Made by a program: the position numbers and the translations under genes. The notes beneath the pieces were generated by a model. The model was not told where the DNA came from. It saw nothing but the letters and a program-made list of their open reading frames with translations, and ran no database searches. Positions 27,368-36,023 of a DNA stretch of 41,668 nucleotides are shown piece after piece. The DNA is from Thalassolituus alkanivorans (GTDB lineage: Bacteria; Pseudomonadota; Gammaproteobacteria; Pseudomonadales; Oceanobacteraceae): positions 448,818-490,485 of the forward strand of contig NZ_JAJAEL010000006.1 in NCBI RefSeq assembly GCF_020447205.1, given 5' to 3'. Positions within the stretch are counted from its first letter, which is position 1, and every line of letters begins with the position of its first letter.

Positions 27368-28414
27368 TTATTTCGCTTCATCTTCGGCCAGATACTTGGA
27401 GAAGCTGACCAGTTCATTCAATTTTTCCAGCGCCAGGCCGGTGTAGATAGCATCCTGAGCCATCGCCACACCGTCTTTCATACTTTGCGACAGACCTGCG
27501 ACATAAATTGCAGCGCCGGCATTTAATGCCAGAATATCCGCCGCTTTATTACCGGCCGCAGTTTCCCGCTTACCGAGAGCATCTTTGATTAAAGCCAGAC
27601 TCGCCGCCGGACTGTCGACATCCAGTCCGGACAACACCTGAGGCTCAATCCCTAAATCTTCGGGGCGGATAATAAATTCGCGCAACTCACCATTTTTTAA
27701 TTCGCAGGCGTAGGTTTCCGTCGCCAGACTGATTTCATCCAGCCCGTCTTTGGAATGGACCACCAACACATGACCACCGTTCATACGCTGCAGTACTTCC
27801 GCCACCGGGCGCACCAGTGCTTTGGAAAACACGCCAATAACCTGATTGGTAACACCAGCCGGATTGGTCATTGGTCCGAGGATATTAAAGATGGTGCGCA
27901 TTCCCAATGATTTACGCGGCCCAATCGCATGTTTCATCGCACTGTGATGAGATGGTGCAAACATAAAGCCCACCCCCAGCTCATCAATACAGCGCGCAAC
28001 CTGCGCCGCGGTTAAATTAAGATTAACGCCAGCGGCTTCCAGTAAATCAGCGCTGCCGGATTTGGACGACACGCCACGATTACCATGTTTGGCAACGGTA
28101 CCACCTGCCGCCGCGACAATAAAAGACGAGGCAGTTGAAACGTTAAATAAGTTAGCGCCATCACCACCGGTGCCGACAATATCAACCGCGTGTATGGCGT
28201 TGATTTTCACACCGCTGGCCAGCTCACGCATCACGGTAACTGCACCGACAATTTCATCAATGCTTTCGCTCTTCATGCGTAAAGCAACCAGAAAACCACC
28301 AATCTGTGCTTCATCACACTGGCCGGTCATAATCTGGCGCATAACATCGGTCATCTCACCGGTGGTTAAATCCTGACGTTCAACAACACGGGCCAGGGCG
28401 GTACGGATATCCAT
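27368..28414 (-). CDS. trpD: Anthranilate phosphoribosyltransferase
   Basis: A 348-residue enzyme that transfers phosphoribosyl from PRPP to anthranilate. The N-terminal helical part ([32 protein letters not shown]) and the PRPP-binding motif [17 protein letters not shown] (about residues 81-97) are typical. [39 protein letters not shown] and [10 protein letters not shown] also match. The start has GGAG at eight bases. It is in the same transcript as trpG (33 bases upstream) and trpC. Confidence 0.96.
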   Translation of the reverse strand: MDIRTALARVVERQDLTTGEMTDVMRQIMTGQCDEAQIGGFLVALRMKSESIDEIVGAVTVMRELASGVKINAIHAVDIVGTGGDGANLFNVSTASSFIVAAAGGTVAKHGNRGVSSKSGSADLLEAAGVNLNLTAAQVARCIDELGVGFMFAPSHHSAMKHAIGPRKSLGMRTIFNILGPMTNPAGVTNQVIGVFSKALVRPVAEVLQRMNGGHVLVVHSKDGLDEISLATETYACELKNGELREFIIRPEDLGIEPQVLSGLDVDSPAASLALIKDALGKRETAAGNKAADILALNAGAAIYVAGLSQSMKDGVAMAQDAIYTGLALEKLNELVSFSKYLAEDEAK

Positions 28415-28446
28415 TATTTATCTCCAGTCAATGGCGCTTGCCGTTG

Positions 28447-29034
28447 TCAGTTCAGGGTCATCTGCAGGAAATTTTTCAGCAGATCATGCCCGTGCTCAGT
28501 AAGAATAGATTCTGGATGGAACTGCACACCTTCAATCGGTAATTCGCGGTGACGCACACCCATAATTTCTTCCATGCTACCGTCCGGATTTTCTGTCCAG
28601 GCGGTAATTTCCAGACACTCAGGCAGGTTGTGCTTATCAATCACCAGTGAATGGTAACGGGTGGCATTGTAGGGATTACTCAGGCCACGGAAAACGCCGC
28701 TGTCAGCGTGATGAATCTGAGAAATTTTTCCGTGCATCACCTGACCGGCGCGGATGATATTGCCACCGAAAACCTGACCAATACTCTGATGACCTAAACA
28801 AATTCCCAGAATCGGTAATTTACCCGCGAAGTAGCGGATAGCTTCCATGGAGATACCGGCTTCGTTTGGTGTACACGGCCCTGGAGAAATCACCAGATGA
28901 TCCGGTTTTAATGCTTCAATTTCTTCAATGGTAATTTCATCGTTGCGGAACACGCGCACATCGGCACCGAGCTCGGCAAAATACTGTACGACGTTGTAGG
29001 TAAACGAATCGTAATTATCAATCATGACTAACAT
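28447..29034 (-). CDS. trpG: Anthranilate synthase glutamine amidotransferase subunit
   Basis: A 195-residue class I amidotransferase that supplies ammonia to TrpE. The start at 29034 ([14 protein letters not shown]) has CAGGAG nine bases upstream; the frame runs further back to 29121 into trpE without support. The catalytic Cys79 is in [16 protein letters not shown], and His173 and Glu175 are in [13 protein letters not shown], so the triad is complete. The motif [12 protein letters not shown] is diagnostic of TrpG/PabA. It lies 49 bases after trpE. The subunit may also serve PabB, as in some bacteria, if no separate PabA exists. Confidence 0.95.
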   Translation of the reverse strand: MLVMIDNYDSFTYNVVQYFAELGADVRVFRNDEITIEEIEALKPDHLVISPGPCTPNEAGISMEAIRYFAGKLPILGICLGHQSIGQVFGGNIIRAGQVMHGKISQIHHADSGVFRGLSNPYNATRYHSLVIDKHNLPECLEITAWTENPDGSMEEIMGVRHRELPIEGVQFHPESILTEHGHDLLKNFLQMTLN

Positions 29035-29083
29035 TGCTGTGACTCCTGCGACGCATTCTGTACGCGCCGTAATGATGCTGTGG

Positions 29084-30568
29084 TTACTGGTCCAGTCCGG
29101 CTTCTGCCATGGCAACGGCACGGAACATTGCCCGGCCTTTATTCATGGTTTCTTTCCATTCCAGTCGCGGAACAGAGTCCGCTACCACCCCGGCACCTGC
29201 CTGAATATTCAGCATGCCGTCTTTAATCACTGCAGTACGGATGGCAATTGCCGTGTCCATATTGCCATTCCAGCTTAAGTAACCCACGGCTCCGCCATAG
29301 ACGCCGCGTTTGGTCGATTCGTATTCGTCAATAATTTCCATCGCACGGATTTTGGGTGCGCCGCTCAGTGTTCCGGCAGGATGCACCGCACGCAGAACAT
29401 CCATAGCGGTTACGCCATCTTTTACCTGGCCGGTCACGTTGGAAACAATATGCATCACGTGGGAATAACGCTCGACCACCATCTGATCAGTAACCTTAAC
29501 TTCACCGGTTTTGGCAACCCGGCCAACATCGTTACGGCCCAGATCAATCAGCATTAAATGCTCGGCAATTTCTTTCGGATCGGATAATAATTCCCGCTCC
29601 AGTGCCTGATCTTCTTCAACAGTTTCACCACGATAACGGGTGCCGGCAATCGGACGCACAGTTACTTCACCATCTTCGAGACGCGCCAGAATTTCCGGTG
29701 ATGAACCGACCACATGAAAATCGCCCAGATTCATACAATACATATAAGGCGATGGATTCAGCGTGCGCAGCGCACGGTAAATATTGACCGGATCACCGCT
29801 GTAAGGCACCTGCATGCGCTGAGAAATAACGCACTGCATAATGTCGCCGGCCAGGATGTACTCGCGGATATTTTCAACCGCATCCATAAATTCCTGTTCG
29901 CCGAATAATGAACGGAAATCTTCTTCTTGTACTTCAACAGTATTTTCCAGTGGCCGGCCAACCGTACCGCTGTACGGCTGACGCAGTTGCTGACGCAACT
30001 CATCCAGACGCGCTTCCGCTTTGTCAAAAGCATCAGCCTCAGCTGGATCTGCCATCACAATAAGGTGCAATTTACCGCTGAGGTTATCGAATACCACCAC
30101 TTCTTCGGAAATCATCAGCAGAATATCCGGTGTATTCAGCTCATCGGCAGGACAGGATTTCTGCAGGCGCGGTTCAATATAGCGCACTGTGTCATACCCG
30201 AAATAACCAACCAGCCCACCATCAAACTTAGGCAGGCCATCAATCTGAGGAACCCGGAAACGCTGCTGAAACTGGCTGATATATTCCAGCGGATCAGCCA
30301 CTTCATGCTCTTCGATCACCTCGCCATCACGCTGCAGCACAACCTGCTGTCCGCGCACGATCAGCACATCACGGCAAGGCAGGCCAATCATAGAATAGCG
30401 ACCCCATTTCTCGCCGCCCTGTACAGATTCCAGCAGATAGGTATAAGGCGCTGCGGCCAGTTTCAGATAAGTACTCAGAGGAGTGTCGAGGTCAGCCAAT
30501 ACCTGACGCGATACCGGGATACGGTTAAAACCCTGCTCAGCCAGAGCAGCAAATTGGTGCGGAGTCAT
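29084..30568 (-). CDS. trpE: Anthranilate synthase component I
   Basis: A 494-residue enzyme that converts chorismate and ammonia to anthranilate. The N-terminal region has the tryptophan feedback site motif [18 protein letters not shown] (about residues 45-62). The chorismate-binding core has [53 protein letters not shown] and [18 protein letters not shown]. The start has GAAGG at six bases. The roughly 225-base leader upstream shows no Trp-codon-rich short frame and no obvious attenuator, so control is probably by feedback and/or a repressor rather than ribosome-stalling attenuation. Confidence 0.96.
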   Translation of the reverse strand: MTPHQFAALAEQGFNRIPVSRQVLADLDTPLSTYLKLAAAPYTYLLESVQGGEKWGRYSMIGLPCRDVLIVRGQQVVLQRDGEVIEEHEVADPLEYISQFQQRFRVPQIDGLPKFDGGLVGYFGYDTVRYIEPRLQKSCPADELNTPDILLMISEEVVVFDNLSGKLHLIVMADPAEADAFDKAEARLDELRQQLRQPYSGTVGRPLENTVEVQEEDFRSLFGEQEFMDAVENIREYILAGDIMQCVISQRMQVPYSGDPVNIYRALRTLNPSPYMYCMNLGDFHVVGSSPEILARLEDGEVTVRPIAGTRYRGETVEEDQALERELLSDPKEIAEHLMLIDLGRNDVGRVAKTGEVKVTDQMVVERYSHVMHIVSNVTGQVKDGVTAMDVLRAVHPAGTLSGAPKIRAMEIIDEYESTKRGVYGGAVGYLSWNGNMDTAIAIRTAVIKDGMLNIQAGAGVVADSVPRLEWKETMNKGRAMFRAVAMAEAGLDQ

Positions 30569-30794
30569 AAAGAACCTTCAAGATTAATAAGCGCAAAAAT
30601 ACATGGCCATGCGGCCGGAAAGGTTGGCAGCTGCGCTTAACACCATCGACAGGTCAGATGCTGACCCTGTTGCAGGGGGCGGTTATATTGAAAAAACACC
30701 GCGGGGCTCCGTTGAATAATCAGGGAAGAGATAAGACTGAACTATAACGGCATGCTGGACGGGCAGCAAGAAGCAGATGCCCATCGCTGGCGGA

Positions 30795-31466
30795 CTATTC
30801 CGCCCGCCAGTCCAGACAGGGCCAGCCGCGCTGCTGTGCGGCCAGACGTAACTGAGGATTAGGATTCAGCACCACCGGTTGCGCAACCATTTCCAGCAGC
30901 GGCATATCGGAATGGCTGTCGGTGTAAAACGCAGCATCGGTGAAACTCAGGCCTCGTTCCGTAAGAAAACGCCGTGCCAGTTCGACTTTTCCCGGACCAT
31001 AGCACATGGGCCGTTCCAGTCCGGTAATGCGTTGCCCGTCGGTACTTAAACGATTGCTGATCACATGAGCAAAACCCAGAGCCTGACCATAAGCACGGGC
31101 AATCACATCATCAGAACCGGTAATCATCACCAGTTGAGCGCCCCGCTGCTGATAAGCAAACAGCAGTGATGCCGCCTGCGGATAGATATGCAGCTGGCCG
31201 CGCTCATTAAAAAAGCGCTCCACCCGGCTCTGATACTCTGCCAGGCTCATTCCACGGGTCCGGGTGCGATAATAATTAGACAGGCGCCAGTGGGTAACCC
31301 GGCCTTTTTTGTAAGCCCGATAAAGGGAAGCCAGCGCCAACATCGCCTCAACAACAGCCCAACGCTCACGACGGAAGCGCCACTTAATCCACAGACTGTT
31401 GGCATCCTTGTTGATCAGGGAATCGTCAAGATCGAAAAAGACAACAGGAACATCATAGACCTGCAT
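30795..31466 (-). CDS. HAD-superfamily (subfamily IB) phosphatase
   Basis: A 223-residue cytoplasmic hydrolase. Motif I is FFDLDDSL (about residues 10-17), with the two catalytic Asp residues. A helical cap (about 20-100, including RFRRERWAVVEAMLALASLYRAYKKG) is of the IB type. Motif II is VMITGSDD, the motif III Lys is in GPGKVELARRFL, and motif IV is FYTDSHSDMPLLE. It resembles the SerB-related IB group whose substrate varies (phosphoserine and other phosphomonoesters). It lies upstream of trpE on the same strand, in the place where Pseudomonas has gph, but it is a different HAD subfamily. The gap to trpE is 226 bases, so separate transcription is possible. Confidence 0.88.
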   Translation of the reverse strand: MQVYDVPVVFFDLDDSLINKDANSLWIKWRFRRERWAVVEAMLALASLYRAYKKGRVTHWRLSNYYRTRTRGMSLAEYQSRVERFFNERGQLHIYPQAASLLFAYQQRGAQLVMITGSDDVIARAYGQALGFAHVISNRLSTDGQRITGLERPMCYGPGKVELARRFLTERGLSFTDAAFYTDSHSDMPLLEMVAQPVVLNPNPQLRLAAQQRGWPCLDWRAE

Positions 31467-31508
31467 TGGTGCATCCGTTTCAGCGGTAAAAACAAGTTAC
31501 CCAGACTA

Positions 31509-32033
31509 TCACAAGGGGCTGTCCAGCCCCATAGCCGCCAACCGCCAGTGAGTAACGGTCGCCGAGGAAATGGCCTGCGGATGCGCCACCGCCAATTTCT
31601 GCAGTCCCTGCCAGAATGCCGTCACATGGGCGTCCAGCCCCAATATTTTCAGGGATGCCAGCATGCGGCTGATGCGGCGGTGATTGTGATTATCGGGTGT
31701 CATCCAGTGATAATTGTCCACATCGGCGGGAATCAGTAATTCAAATCCCTGCGGCGTTTCACGCATAACAATTCCATAAAATTGCAGCATCCGTAATAAG
31801 GATTGGTGCAGGCGGCTCTGCAGATCATGGGAAGAGTGAAAGGCTTCGATAACGGCCGTATTCACCACAGGCGCTTCAGGGTTGTAGGGACTGGGATCGC
31901 GCAGAGGAAACAACCATTGAATGTAATCATGGCAGCTTTCCAGCTCATTATTGGAGAATGCCAGAATGCCACTGAGCGTGCGTCCGCGATGGTCTGTTCC
32001 CTGGCCTGAGTAGAACGCAATAATGGGGTGCAT
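31509..32033 (-). CDS. Opioid growth factor receptor (OGFr)-domain protein
   Basis: A 174-residue protein. The ATG at 32033 has GGCAGG before it; an earlier ATG at 32057 lacks one. The N-terminal half carries the conserved OGFr_N pattern: IIAFYSGQGTDHRGRTL (about residues 4-20), then LESCHDYIQWLFPL and NPEAPVV. The C-terminal half is helical and ends in DNHNHRRISRMLASLKILGL and a short tail. The name comes from an animal protein; bacterial members are cytoplasmic and of unknown function, so no receptor role is implied. It is upstream of and co-directional with the HAD phosphatase gene, 42 bases apart, so the two are probably co-transcribed. Confidence 0.85.
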   Translation of the reverse strand: MHPIIAFYSGQGTDHRGRTLSGILAFSNNELESCHDYIQWLFPLRDPSPYNPEAPVVNTAVIEAFHSSHDLQSRLHQSLLRMLQFYGIVMRETPQGFELLIPADVDNYHWMTPDNHNHRRISRMLASLKILGLDAHVTAFWQGLQKLAVAHPQAISSATVTHWRLAAMGLDSPL

Positions 32034-32137
32034 ACACCTGCCTGTTATGAAAAACAATAGCGATACACTTCAGTATAGCCCTAAGTCAGGATCCGGCGTG
32101 ATCGCAACTCAAGGTTACGAAATTTGTTCGAAATCGT

Positions 32138-32165
32138 TTGACGTTACCTGCCGCTGATGTAGTCT
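32138..32165 (+). promoter_or_regulatory. Candidate promoter of the HPF/RaiA-family gene
   Basis: TTGACG (32138-32143) and TAGTCT (32160-32165) are 16 bases apart. A start near 32172 would place the hairpin at 32182-32216 in the transcript leader. Judged by eye. Confidence 0.35.
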
Positions 32166-32181
32166 GAGTTAACCATCCTGA

Positions 32182-32216
32182 AGGAACTTCCCGACGGAAA
32201 AGCGTCCGAAGTTCCT
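32182..32216 (+). promoter_or_regulatory. Strong leader hairpin before HPF/RaiA-family gene
   Basis: The outer arms AGGAACTTC and GAAGTTCCT are perfect nine-base complements. A small asymmetric bulge (CC / C) follows, then an inner stem GACG / CGTC, closing on the six-base loop GAAAAG. No T-run follows, so it is not a simple terminator. It ends 25 bases before the ATG, clear of the AAGGAG ribosome-binding site. It may stabilise the mRNA, be a processing or protein-binding site, or overlap an operator. Confidence 0.6.
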
Positions 32217-32241
32217 GAGTCAATCAACAAAAGGAGCGACT

Positions 32242-32601
32242 ATGAAAGGTTTGGAAATCAGCTTCCGCGACATCGGTCATTCTGACGCCATCGAACAGCA
32301 TATCCGCGAAAAAGCCGGAAAATTAACCTCCACGTTTGACGACATTATTGGCATTCGCGCTGTCGTTGCCATGCCCCATAATCACAGCAGCAAAGGTAAA
32401 CTTGCCCACGTTTCTCTGGAGGTTGGCCTGCCCGGTCAGACCGTTGCCATTACCCGCGATCACCACGACAACCCGGAGCATGAAGACATGTATCTGGCGG
32501 TCAGCGATGCATTTGAGAAAGCACAGCGTAAGGTGAAAAAGATTCACGACAAGCGCAGTGATAAAAACCGTCGCGTCACCACCATGGCTCCGGCGGAGTA
32601 A
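32242..32601 (+). CDS. HPF/RaiA-family ribosome hibernation-type protein
   Basis: A 119-residue protein of the S30AE (sigma-54 modulation/HPF/RaiA) family, which binds the 30S decoding region and blocks translation in resting cells. The beta-alpha-beta-beta-beta-alpha fold is visible: MKGLEISFRDIGHSDAIEQHI, then AHVSLEVGLPGQTVAITR, and a final basic helix MYLAVSDAFEKAQRKVKKIHDKR. It is longer than E. coli HPF, with a His/Asp-rich insert (HHDNPEHED), and lacks the extra dimerisation domain of long HPF. The start has AAGGAG at good spacing. The gene is not next to rpoN, where the usual hpf sits, so it is probably a second, specialised copy. Confidence 0.87.
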   Translation: MKGLEISFRDIGHSDAIEQHIREKAGKLTSTFDDIIGIRAVVAMPHNHSSKGKLAHVSLEVGLPGQTVAITRDHHDNPEHEDMYLAVSDAFEKAQRKVKKIHDKRSDKNRRVTTMAPAE

Positions 32602-32608
32602 ACGCAGG

Positions 32609-32650
32609 AAGGAATAAAAAAAGAGCCCAATGGGCTCTTTTTTATTCCTT
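32609..32650. terminator. Bidirectional terminator between HPF-family gene and TetR gene
   Basis: GAGCCC / GGGCTC forms the core stem, extended by A-rich and T-rich arms so that the whole element from AAGGAATA to TATTCCTT is almost perfectly symmetric. It serves both converging genes. Confidence 0.92.
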
Positions 32651-32668
32651 CTCTTTCAGGCTTAAGCG

Positions 32669-33256
32669 TTACAGCTTGCCACTGAGTAAAACCTGCAACA
32701 GTCCTGGCCGCACAAGGTTGGCATAAAGCGCACCGATTTCTTTGGCATCCACCGGAAAACCATCTTTAACCCAGCGCACAATGACCATAAAGGATGCCCC
32801 GGCAAGAAAGTCGATCACATAATTCATCAGGCTGGTATCTTTTATCGGCAAAGAGTGAGCGCCGATATAGCGCTCCATTATGCGTCCGACATAACGCTTA
32901 AATTCGCTCAACATCAGAGCTTCAATATCTGCCTCAATCAGCAACCGGGCGAACGTGGCATTATCAGACCATTGCCGGAACATAATCTCTGCAATAATCG
33001 GATCGGCATTCGGAGACTGCGTCAGATAGGTATCAATCTGTTCATAAAACTGCATGAACATGCTTTCGATGTACCCTTTAAGCAGGTCATCCTTGGAACG
33101 GTAATGAAGGTAAAACGTCGGACGGGCAACCCCTGAACGTTCACAGATATGGGCAACTGAAATTTTGCCATAAGGTTCTTCCGCCATCAGCTCCAGCAGC
33201 GTATTCATCAGTAGCCGCCGCGAGCGTTCAACGCGCTTATCAAGATCTTTACTCAT
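32669..33256 (-). CDS. TetR-family regulator (first of two paralogues)
   Basis: A 195-residue repressor-type protein. The N-terminal DNA-binding domain (about residues 10-58) has the helix-turn-helix ISVAHICERSGVARPTFYLHYRSKDDLL. The C-terminal ligand/dimer domain ends in NYVIDFLAGASFMVIVRWVKDGF and NLVRPGLLQVLL. These C-terminal features are shared with the TetR protein at 33364-33957, so the two arose by duplication. The upstream gap holds three inverted repeats (33269-33348), which fit autoregulation. The neighbouring acyl-CoA dehydrogenase genes make a fatty acid or acyl-CoA ligand plausible, but this is inference. Confidence 0.9.
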   Translation of the reverse strand: MSKDLDKRVERSRRLLMNTLLELMAEEPYGKISVAHICERSGVARPTFYLHYRSKDDLLKGYIESMFMQFYEQIDTYLTQSPNADPIIAEIMFRQWSDNATFARLLIEADIEALMLSEFKRYVGRIMERYIGAHSLPIKDTSLMNYVIDFLAGASFMVIVRWVKDGFPVDAKEIGALYANLVRPGLLQVLLSGKL

Positions 33257-33268
33257 AGTATGGTCGCC

Positions 33269-33348
33269 ACGGGTAAGGCCGTTACCCGTATTTATTATTG
33301 TATTTATGCTTCAGCATACGCCGTTGAATGTTATAGACAATCGTCTAT
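33269..33348. promoter_or_regulatory. Three inverted repeats upstream of the first TetR gene
   Basis: ACGGGTAA-N5-TTACCCGT lies at 33269-33289, TATGCT-N2-AGCATA at 33305-33318, and ATAGAC-N4-GTCTAT at 33333-33348. All arms are perfect. They fill the 107-base gap between the two TetR genes. They are candidate operators for one or both regulators; none is followed by a T-run that would make it a terminator for the downstream gene. Confidence 0.55.
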
Positions 33349-33363
33349 CTGTGCCAGAACCGG

Positions 33364-33957
33364 TCACGACTGACGCTGCAGCATCACATTCAGAAATCCT
33401 GGCCGGCTCAACTCACTGAACAGATCTGCCAGCTTATCTGGTGGATAACGGAAGTCATTACGCACCCAGCGGTCCAGCATCATCCAGGAAGCGCCAGCCA
33501 GATAATCGATCATAAACCCCAGCTGCTCGACGTCACTGACAGCAATCTGGTGTTGGCGTACATACAGACCCAAAACCCGGGCAATGTAGTTCTGAAAGCG
33601 TTTGATCAATAAAGACTCAAGCCCCGCATTAAAGATCAGACGACTGAAGTCACGATGGCGGTCCCATTGGGCAAACAGGCGCTGACTGATATCACGATTA
33701 AGTTCCGGCGATTCCCCCACCATGCCGGCAATATCGTCATAGAATTCAGCAAATACCGTATCGACATAGTCCAGCAGCAGCTCCTCGCGGCTGCGGTAAT
33801 GCTGATAAAAGGTCTGCCGTGCCAGCCCCGCATGACGGCTTATCTGCTGAACGGTAATAGAAGAGAAAGGCTGGTCAGCCATCAGCGTCAACAATGCTTT
33901 CAGCAGTTGAGCACGGGTAGGAGATTCAGCAGCAACAGCAGAAACGGATAAGGTCAT
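33364..33957 (-). CDS. TetR-family regulator (second of two paralogues)
   Basis: A 197-residue protein. The ATG at 33957 has GGGAG at seven bases; the frame runs back to 34008 without a ribosome-binding site. The HTH is SITVQQISRHAGLARQTFYQHYRSREELL (about residues 32-60). The C-terminal end FMIDYLAGASWMMLDRWVRNDF and LSRPGFLNVML parallels that of the TetR protein at 32669-33256. It stands between that gene and the acyl-CoA dehydrogenase gene, with a terminator on its upstream side, so it should have its own promoter in the short gap near 33960-34013. The ligand is unknown. Confidence 0.9.
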   Translation of the reverse strand: MTLSVSAVAAESPTRAQLLKALLTLMADQPFSSITVQQISRHAGLARQTFYQHYRSREELLLDYVDTVFAEFYDDIAGMVGESPELNRDISQRLFAQWDRHRDFSRLIFNAGLESLLIKRFQNYIARVLGLYVRQHQIAVSDVEQLGFMIDYLAGASWMMLDRWVRNDFRYPPDKLADLFSELSRPGFLNVMLQRQS

Positions 33958-34013
33958 AAACAACTCCCGAGGGCGGATCATGCTAACAGCGCCCGGGCCT
34001 GACCGCAAAAACG

Positions 34014-34039
34014 AAAAAGCCGCCCGGAGGCGGCTTTTT
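34014..34039 (-). terminator. Terminator of the first acyl-CoA dehydrogenase gene
   Basis: The stem GCCGCC / GGCGGC has a four-base loop, flanked by five A and five T. It lies just past the stop of the minus-strand dehydrogenase gene, and is symmetric enough to work in both directions. Confidence 0.9.
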
Positions 34040-34053
34040 GCGGAGAGCAGAAC

Positions 34054-35850
34054 TTACGCAGTCGCGAACAGTTCTTCGTCCAGTTCGAACAGTGGCTCAG
34101 AACCACCTTTAACTGCAGCACTCAGGCCAATGTAACGTGGCAGCAGACGCTTCATGTAGAAACGTGAAGTTGCCAGTTTGGCTTTGTAGAAGCCGGAAGC
34201 GTCATCTGCTTTTGGCAGAGACACAGCAGACATCTTGGCCCACATGTAAGCCAGTGCGGTGTAACCAAACACGTGCAGGTATTCAACAGAAGCCGCACCG
34301 ATTTCGTTCGGGTTGTTAGCCGCTGCGTCCATAACCCACTGGGTCAGGTCGTTCAGGTTTTCCAGAGCCGCTTTCAGTGGCTCGATGAACTCAGCCATCG
34401 CTTCGTTACCGGCCTGAGAGGCGATGAACTCATTGATGTCGGCTTCGAACAGTTTGTAGAAAGCGCCGTTGTTGGCAGCGATCTTACGGCCGATCAGATC
34501 CAGAGACTGAATACCGTTGGTGCCTTCGTAGATCTGAGTGATACGGATATCACGCACATACTGCTCCTGACCCCATTCACGGATAAAGCCGTGACCACCG
34601 AATACCTGCTGACCAGCAATAGCAGATTCCAGAGCGTTGTCGGTCAGGAAAGCTTTGGCAACCGGGGTCAGCAGAGCCAGCATCGCATCAGCATGCTGCT
34701 TCTCTTCGGCATTATCAGAGAACTTGGCAATATCCAGCCACTTGGCAACGTAGGTAGAGAATGCACGACCACCTTCGTTGAAAGCACGCATGGTCATCAG
34801 CATACGGCGTACGTCCGGATGAACGATGATCGGGTCAGCGGCTTTGTCTTTAGCAACAGCACCAGTCGGAGCACGGCTCTGGATACGGTCACGGGCGTAT
34901 TCAACAGCGCTCTGATAAGAGGCTTCAGCCGCACCGATGCCCTGAATACCCACACCCAGACGCTCGTAGTTCATCATGGTGAACATACAGGCCAGACCTT
35001 TGTTCTCTTCACCGACCAGCCAGCCTTTGGCGCCGTCGAAGTTCATCACACAGGTGGCAGAACCTTTAATACCCATTTTGTGCTCGATAGAACCACAAGA
35101 CAGAGTATTAGCCTCACCCAGAGAACCATCTTCGTTCACCAGGAACTTAGGCACCAGGAACAGGGAGATACCTTTAGGACCGGCCGGAGCGTCAGGCAGC
35201 TTGGCCAGCACCAGGTGGATAATGTTTTCGGCCATATCATGCTCACCCCAGGTGATGAAGATCTTGGTGCCGGAAACAGCATAAGAACCGTCAGCCTGTG
35301 GTTCAGCTTTGGTACGGATAATGCCCAGATCGGTACCGGCGTGAGGCTCGGTCAGATCCATGGCACCGGCCCAAACGCCGGAGTACATATTAGGCAGATA
35401 TTTTTCTTTCAGCTCCAGAGAACCGTGAGCGTTCAGAGACAAACAGGCGCCGGCAGTCAGCATTGGTGCCAAACCGAACGACATGTTCGCGCCCTGCACC
35501 ATTTCTTCAACCTGACCAACCAGAGTTTTTGGCATACCCATGCCGCCGAAATCCGGGTTACCACCCAGACCGTTCAGGCCGGCATCAACGTAAGTCTGGT
35601 AAGCTTCTTTAAAACCAGGAGCCGCAGTCACAGCACCGTCTTTCCAGGTAGAACCGACTTCGTCACCGTTGCGGTTCAGCGGCGCCAGCACTTCGCTGGC
35701 AATCTTGCCGCACTCCTGCAGAATGGCATCTGCCGTTTCCGCATCAACCGCGCCCTGCAGACCAGCCAGAGAAGCCCACAGTTTGTCTGCTTCAAAAACT
35801 TCATTCAGAACAAAGCGCATATCGCGCAATGGTGCTTTGTAATCAGCCAT
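34054..35850 (-). CDS. Acyl-CoA dehydrogenase, 600-residue FadE1/FadE2 type
   Basis: A 598-residue FAD enzyme that makes the first oxidation in fatty-acid beta-oxidation, acyl-CoA to trans-2-enoyl-CoA. It has the N-terminal extension typical of this group (MADYKAPLRDMRFVLNEVF). The dehydrogenase core shows AGAMDLTEPHAGTDLG and GTKIFITWGEHDMAENIIHL. QVFGGHGFIREWGQEQYVRD and IYEGTNGIQSLDLIGRK follow, in which Glu442 should be the catalytic base. The extra C-terminal helical domain (about 460-598) separates it from short 380-residue enzymes and resembles Pseudomonas FadE1/FadE2. The start has GAGGTGAA upstream. It is monocistronic, with its own terminator. It is a clear paralogue of the dehydrogenase at 36024-37829. 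Confidence 0.93.
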   Translation of the reverse strand: MADYKAPLRDMRFVLNEVFEADKLWASLAGLQGAVDAETADAILQECGKIASEVLAPLNRNGDEVGSTWKDGAVTAAPGFKEAYQTYVDAGLNGLGGNPDFGGMGMPKTLVGQVEEMVQGANMSFGLAPMLTAGACLSLNAHGSLELKEKYLPNMYSGVWAGAMDLTEPHAGTDLGIIRTKAEPQADGSYAVSGTKIFITWGEHDMAENIIHLVLAKLPDAPAGPKGISLFLVPKFLVNEDGSLGEANTLSCGSIEHKMGIKGSATCVMNFDGAKGWLVGEENKGLACMFTMMNYERLGVGIQGIGAAEASYQSAVEYARDRIQSRAPTGAVAKDKAADPIIVHPDVRRMLMTMRAFNEGGRAFSTYVAKWLDIAKFSDNAEEKQHADAMLALLTPVAKAFLTDNALESAIAGQQVFGGHGFIREWGQEQYVRDIRITQIYEGTNGIQSLDLIGRKIAANNGAFYKLFEADINEFIASQAGNEAMAEFIEPLKAALENLNDLTQWVMDAAANNPNEIGAASVEYLHVFGYTALAYMWAKMSAVSLPKADDASGFYKAKLATSRFYMKRLLPRYIGLSAAVKGGSEPLFELDEELFATA

Positions 35851-35963
35851 GTTTCACCTCATGTTAGCTGTGGCTTACTGTTACCCACGCTTACAACCAG
35901 CCACCGGATAACAAAATGCCGCTATTGTACTTACTCTGACCCGCTTGCCCAGCCCAGAATACG

Positions 35964-35990
35964 AAAAAACCGCGCCGAGGCGCGGTTTTT
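35964..35990 (-). terminator. Terminator of the second acyl-CoA dehydrogenase gene
   Basis: The stem CCGCGCC / GGCGCGG has a two-base centre, with six A on the left and five T on the right. It lies between the two minus-strand dehydrogenase genes, so they are not one operon. Confidence 0.9.
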
Positions 35991-36023
35991 ACTGATGTGC
36001 CTTTTGCGAACAGGCGCTCAGAC

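Noticed and set aside
30795-31466. The HAD gene as gph (phosphoglycolate phosphatase), by position before trpE
   Set aside because: Its motifs and helical cap fit HAD subfamily IB rather than the Gph subfamily.
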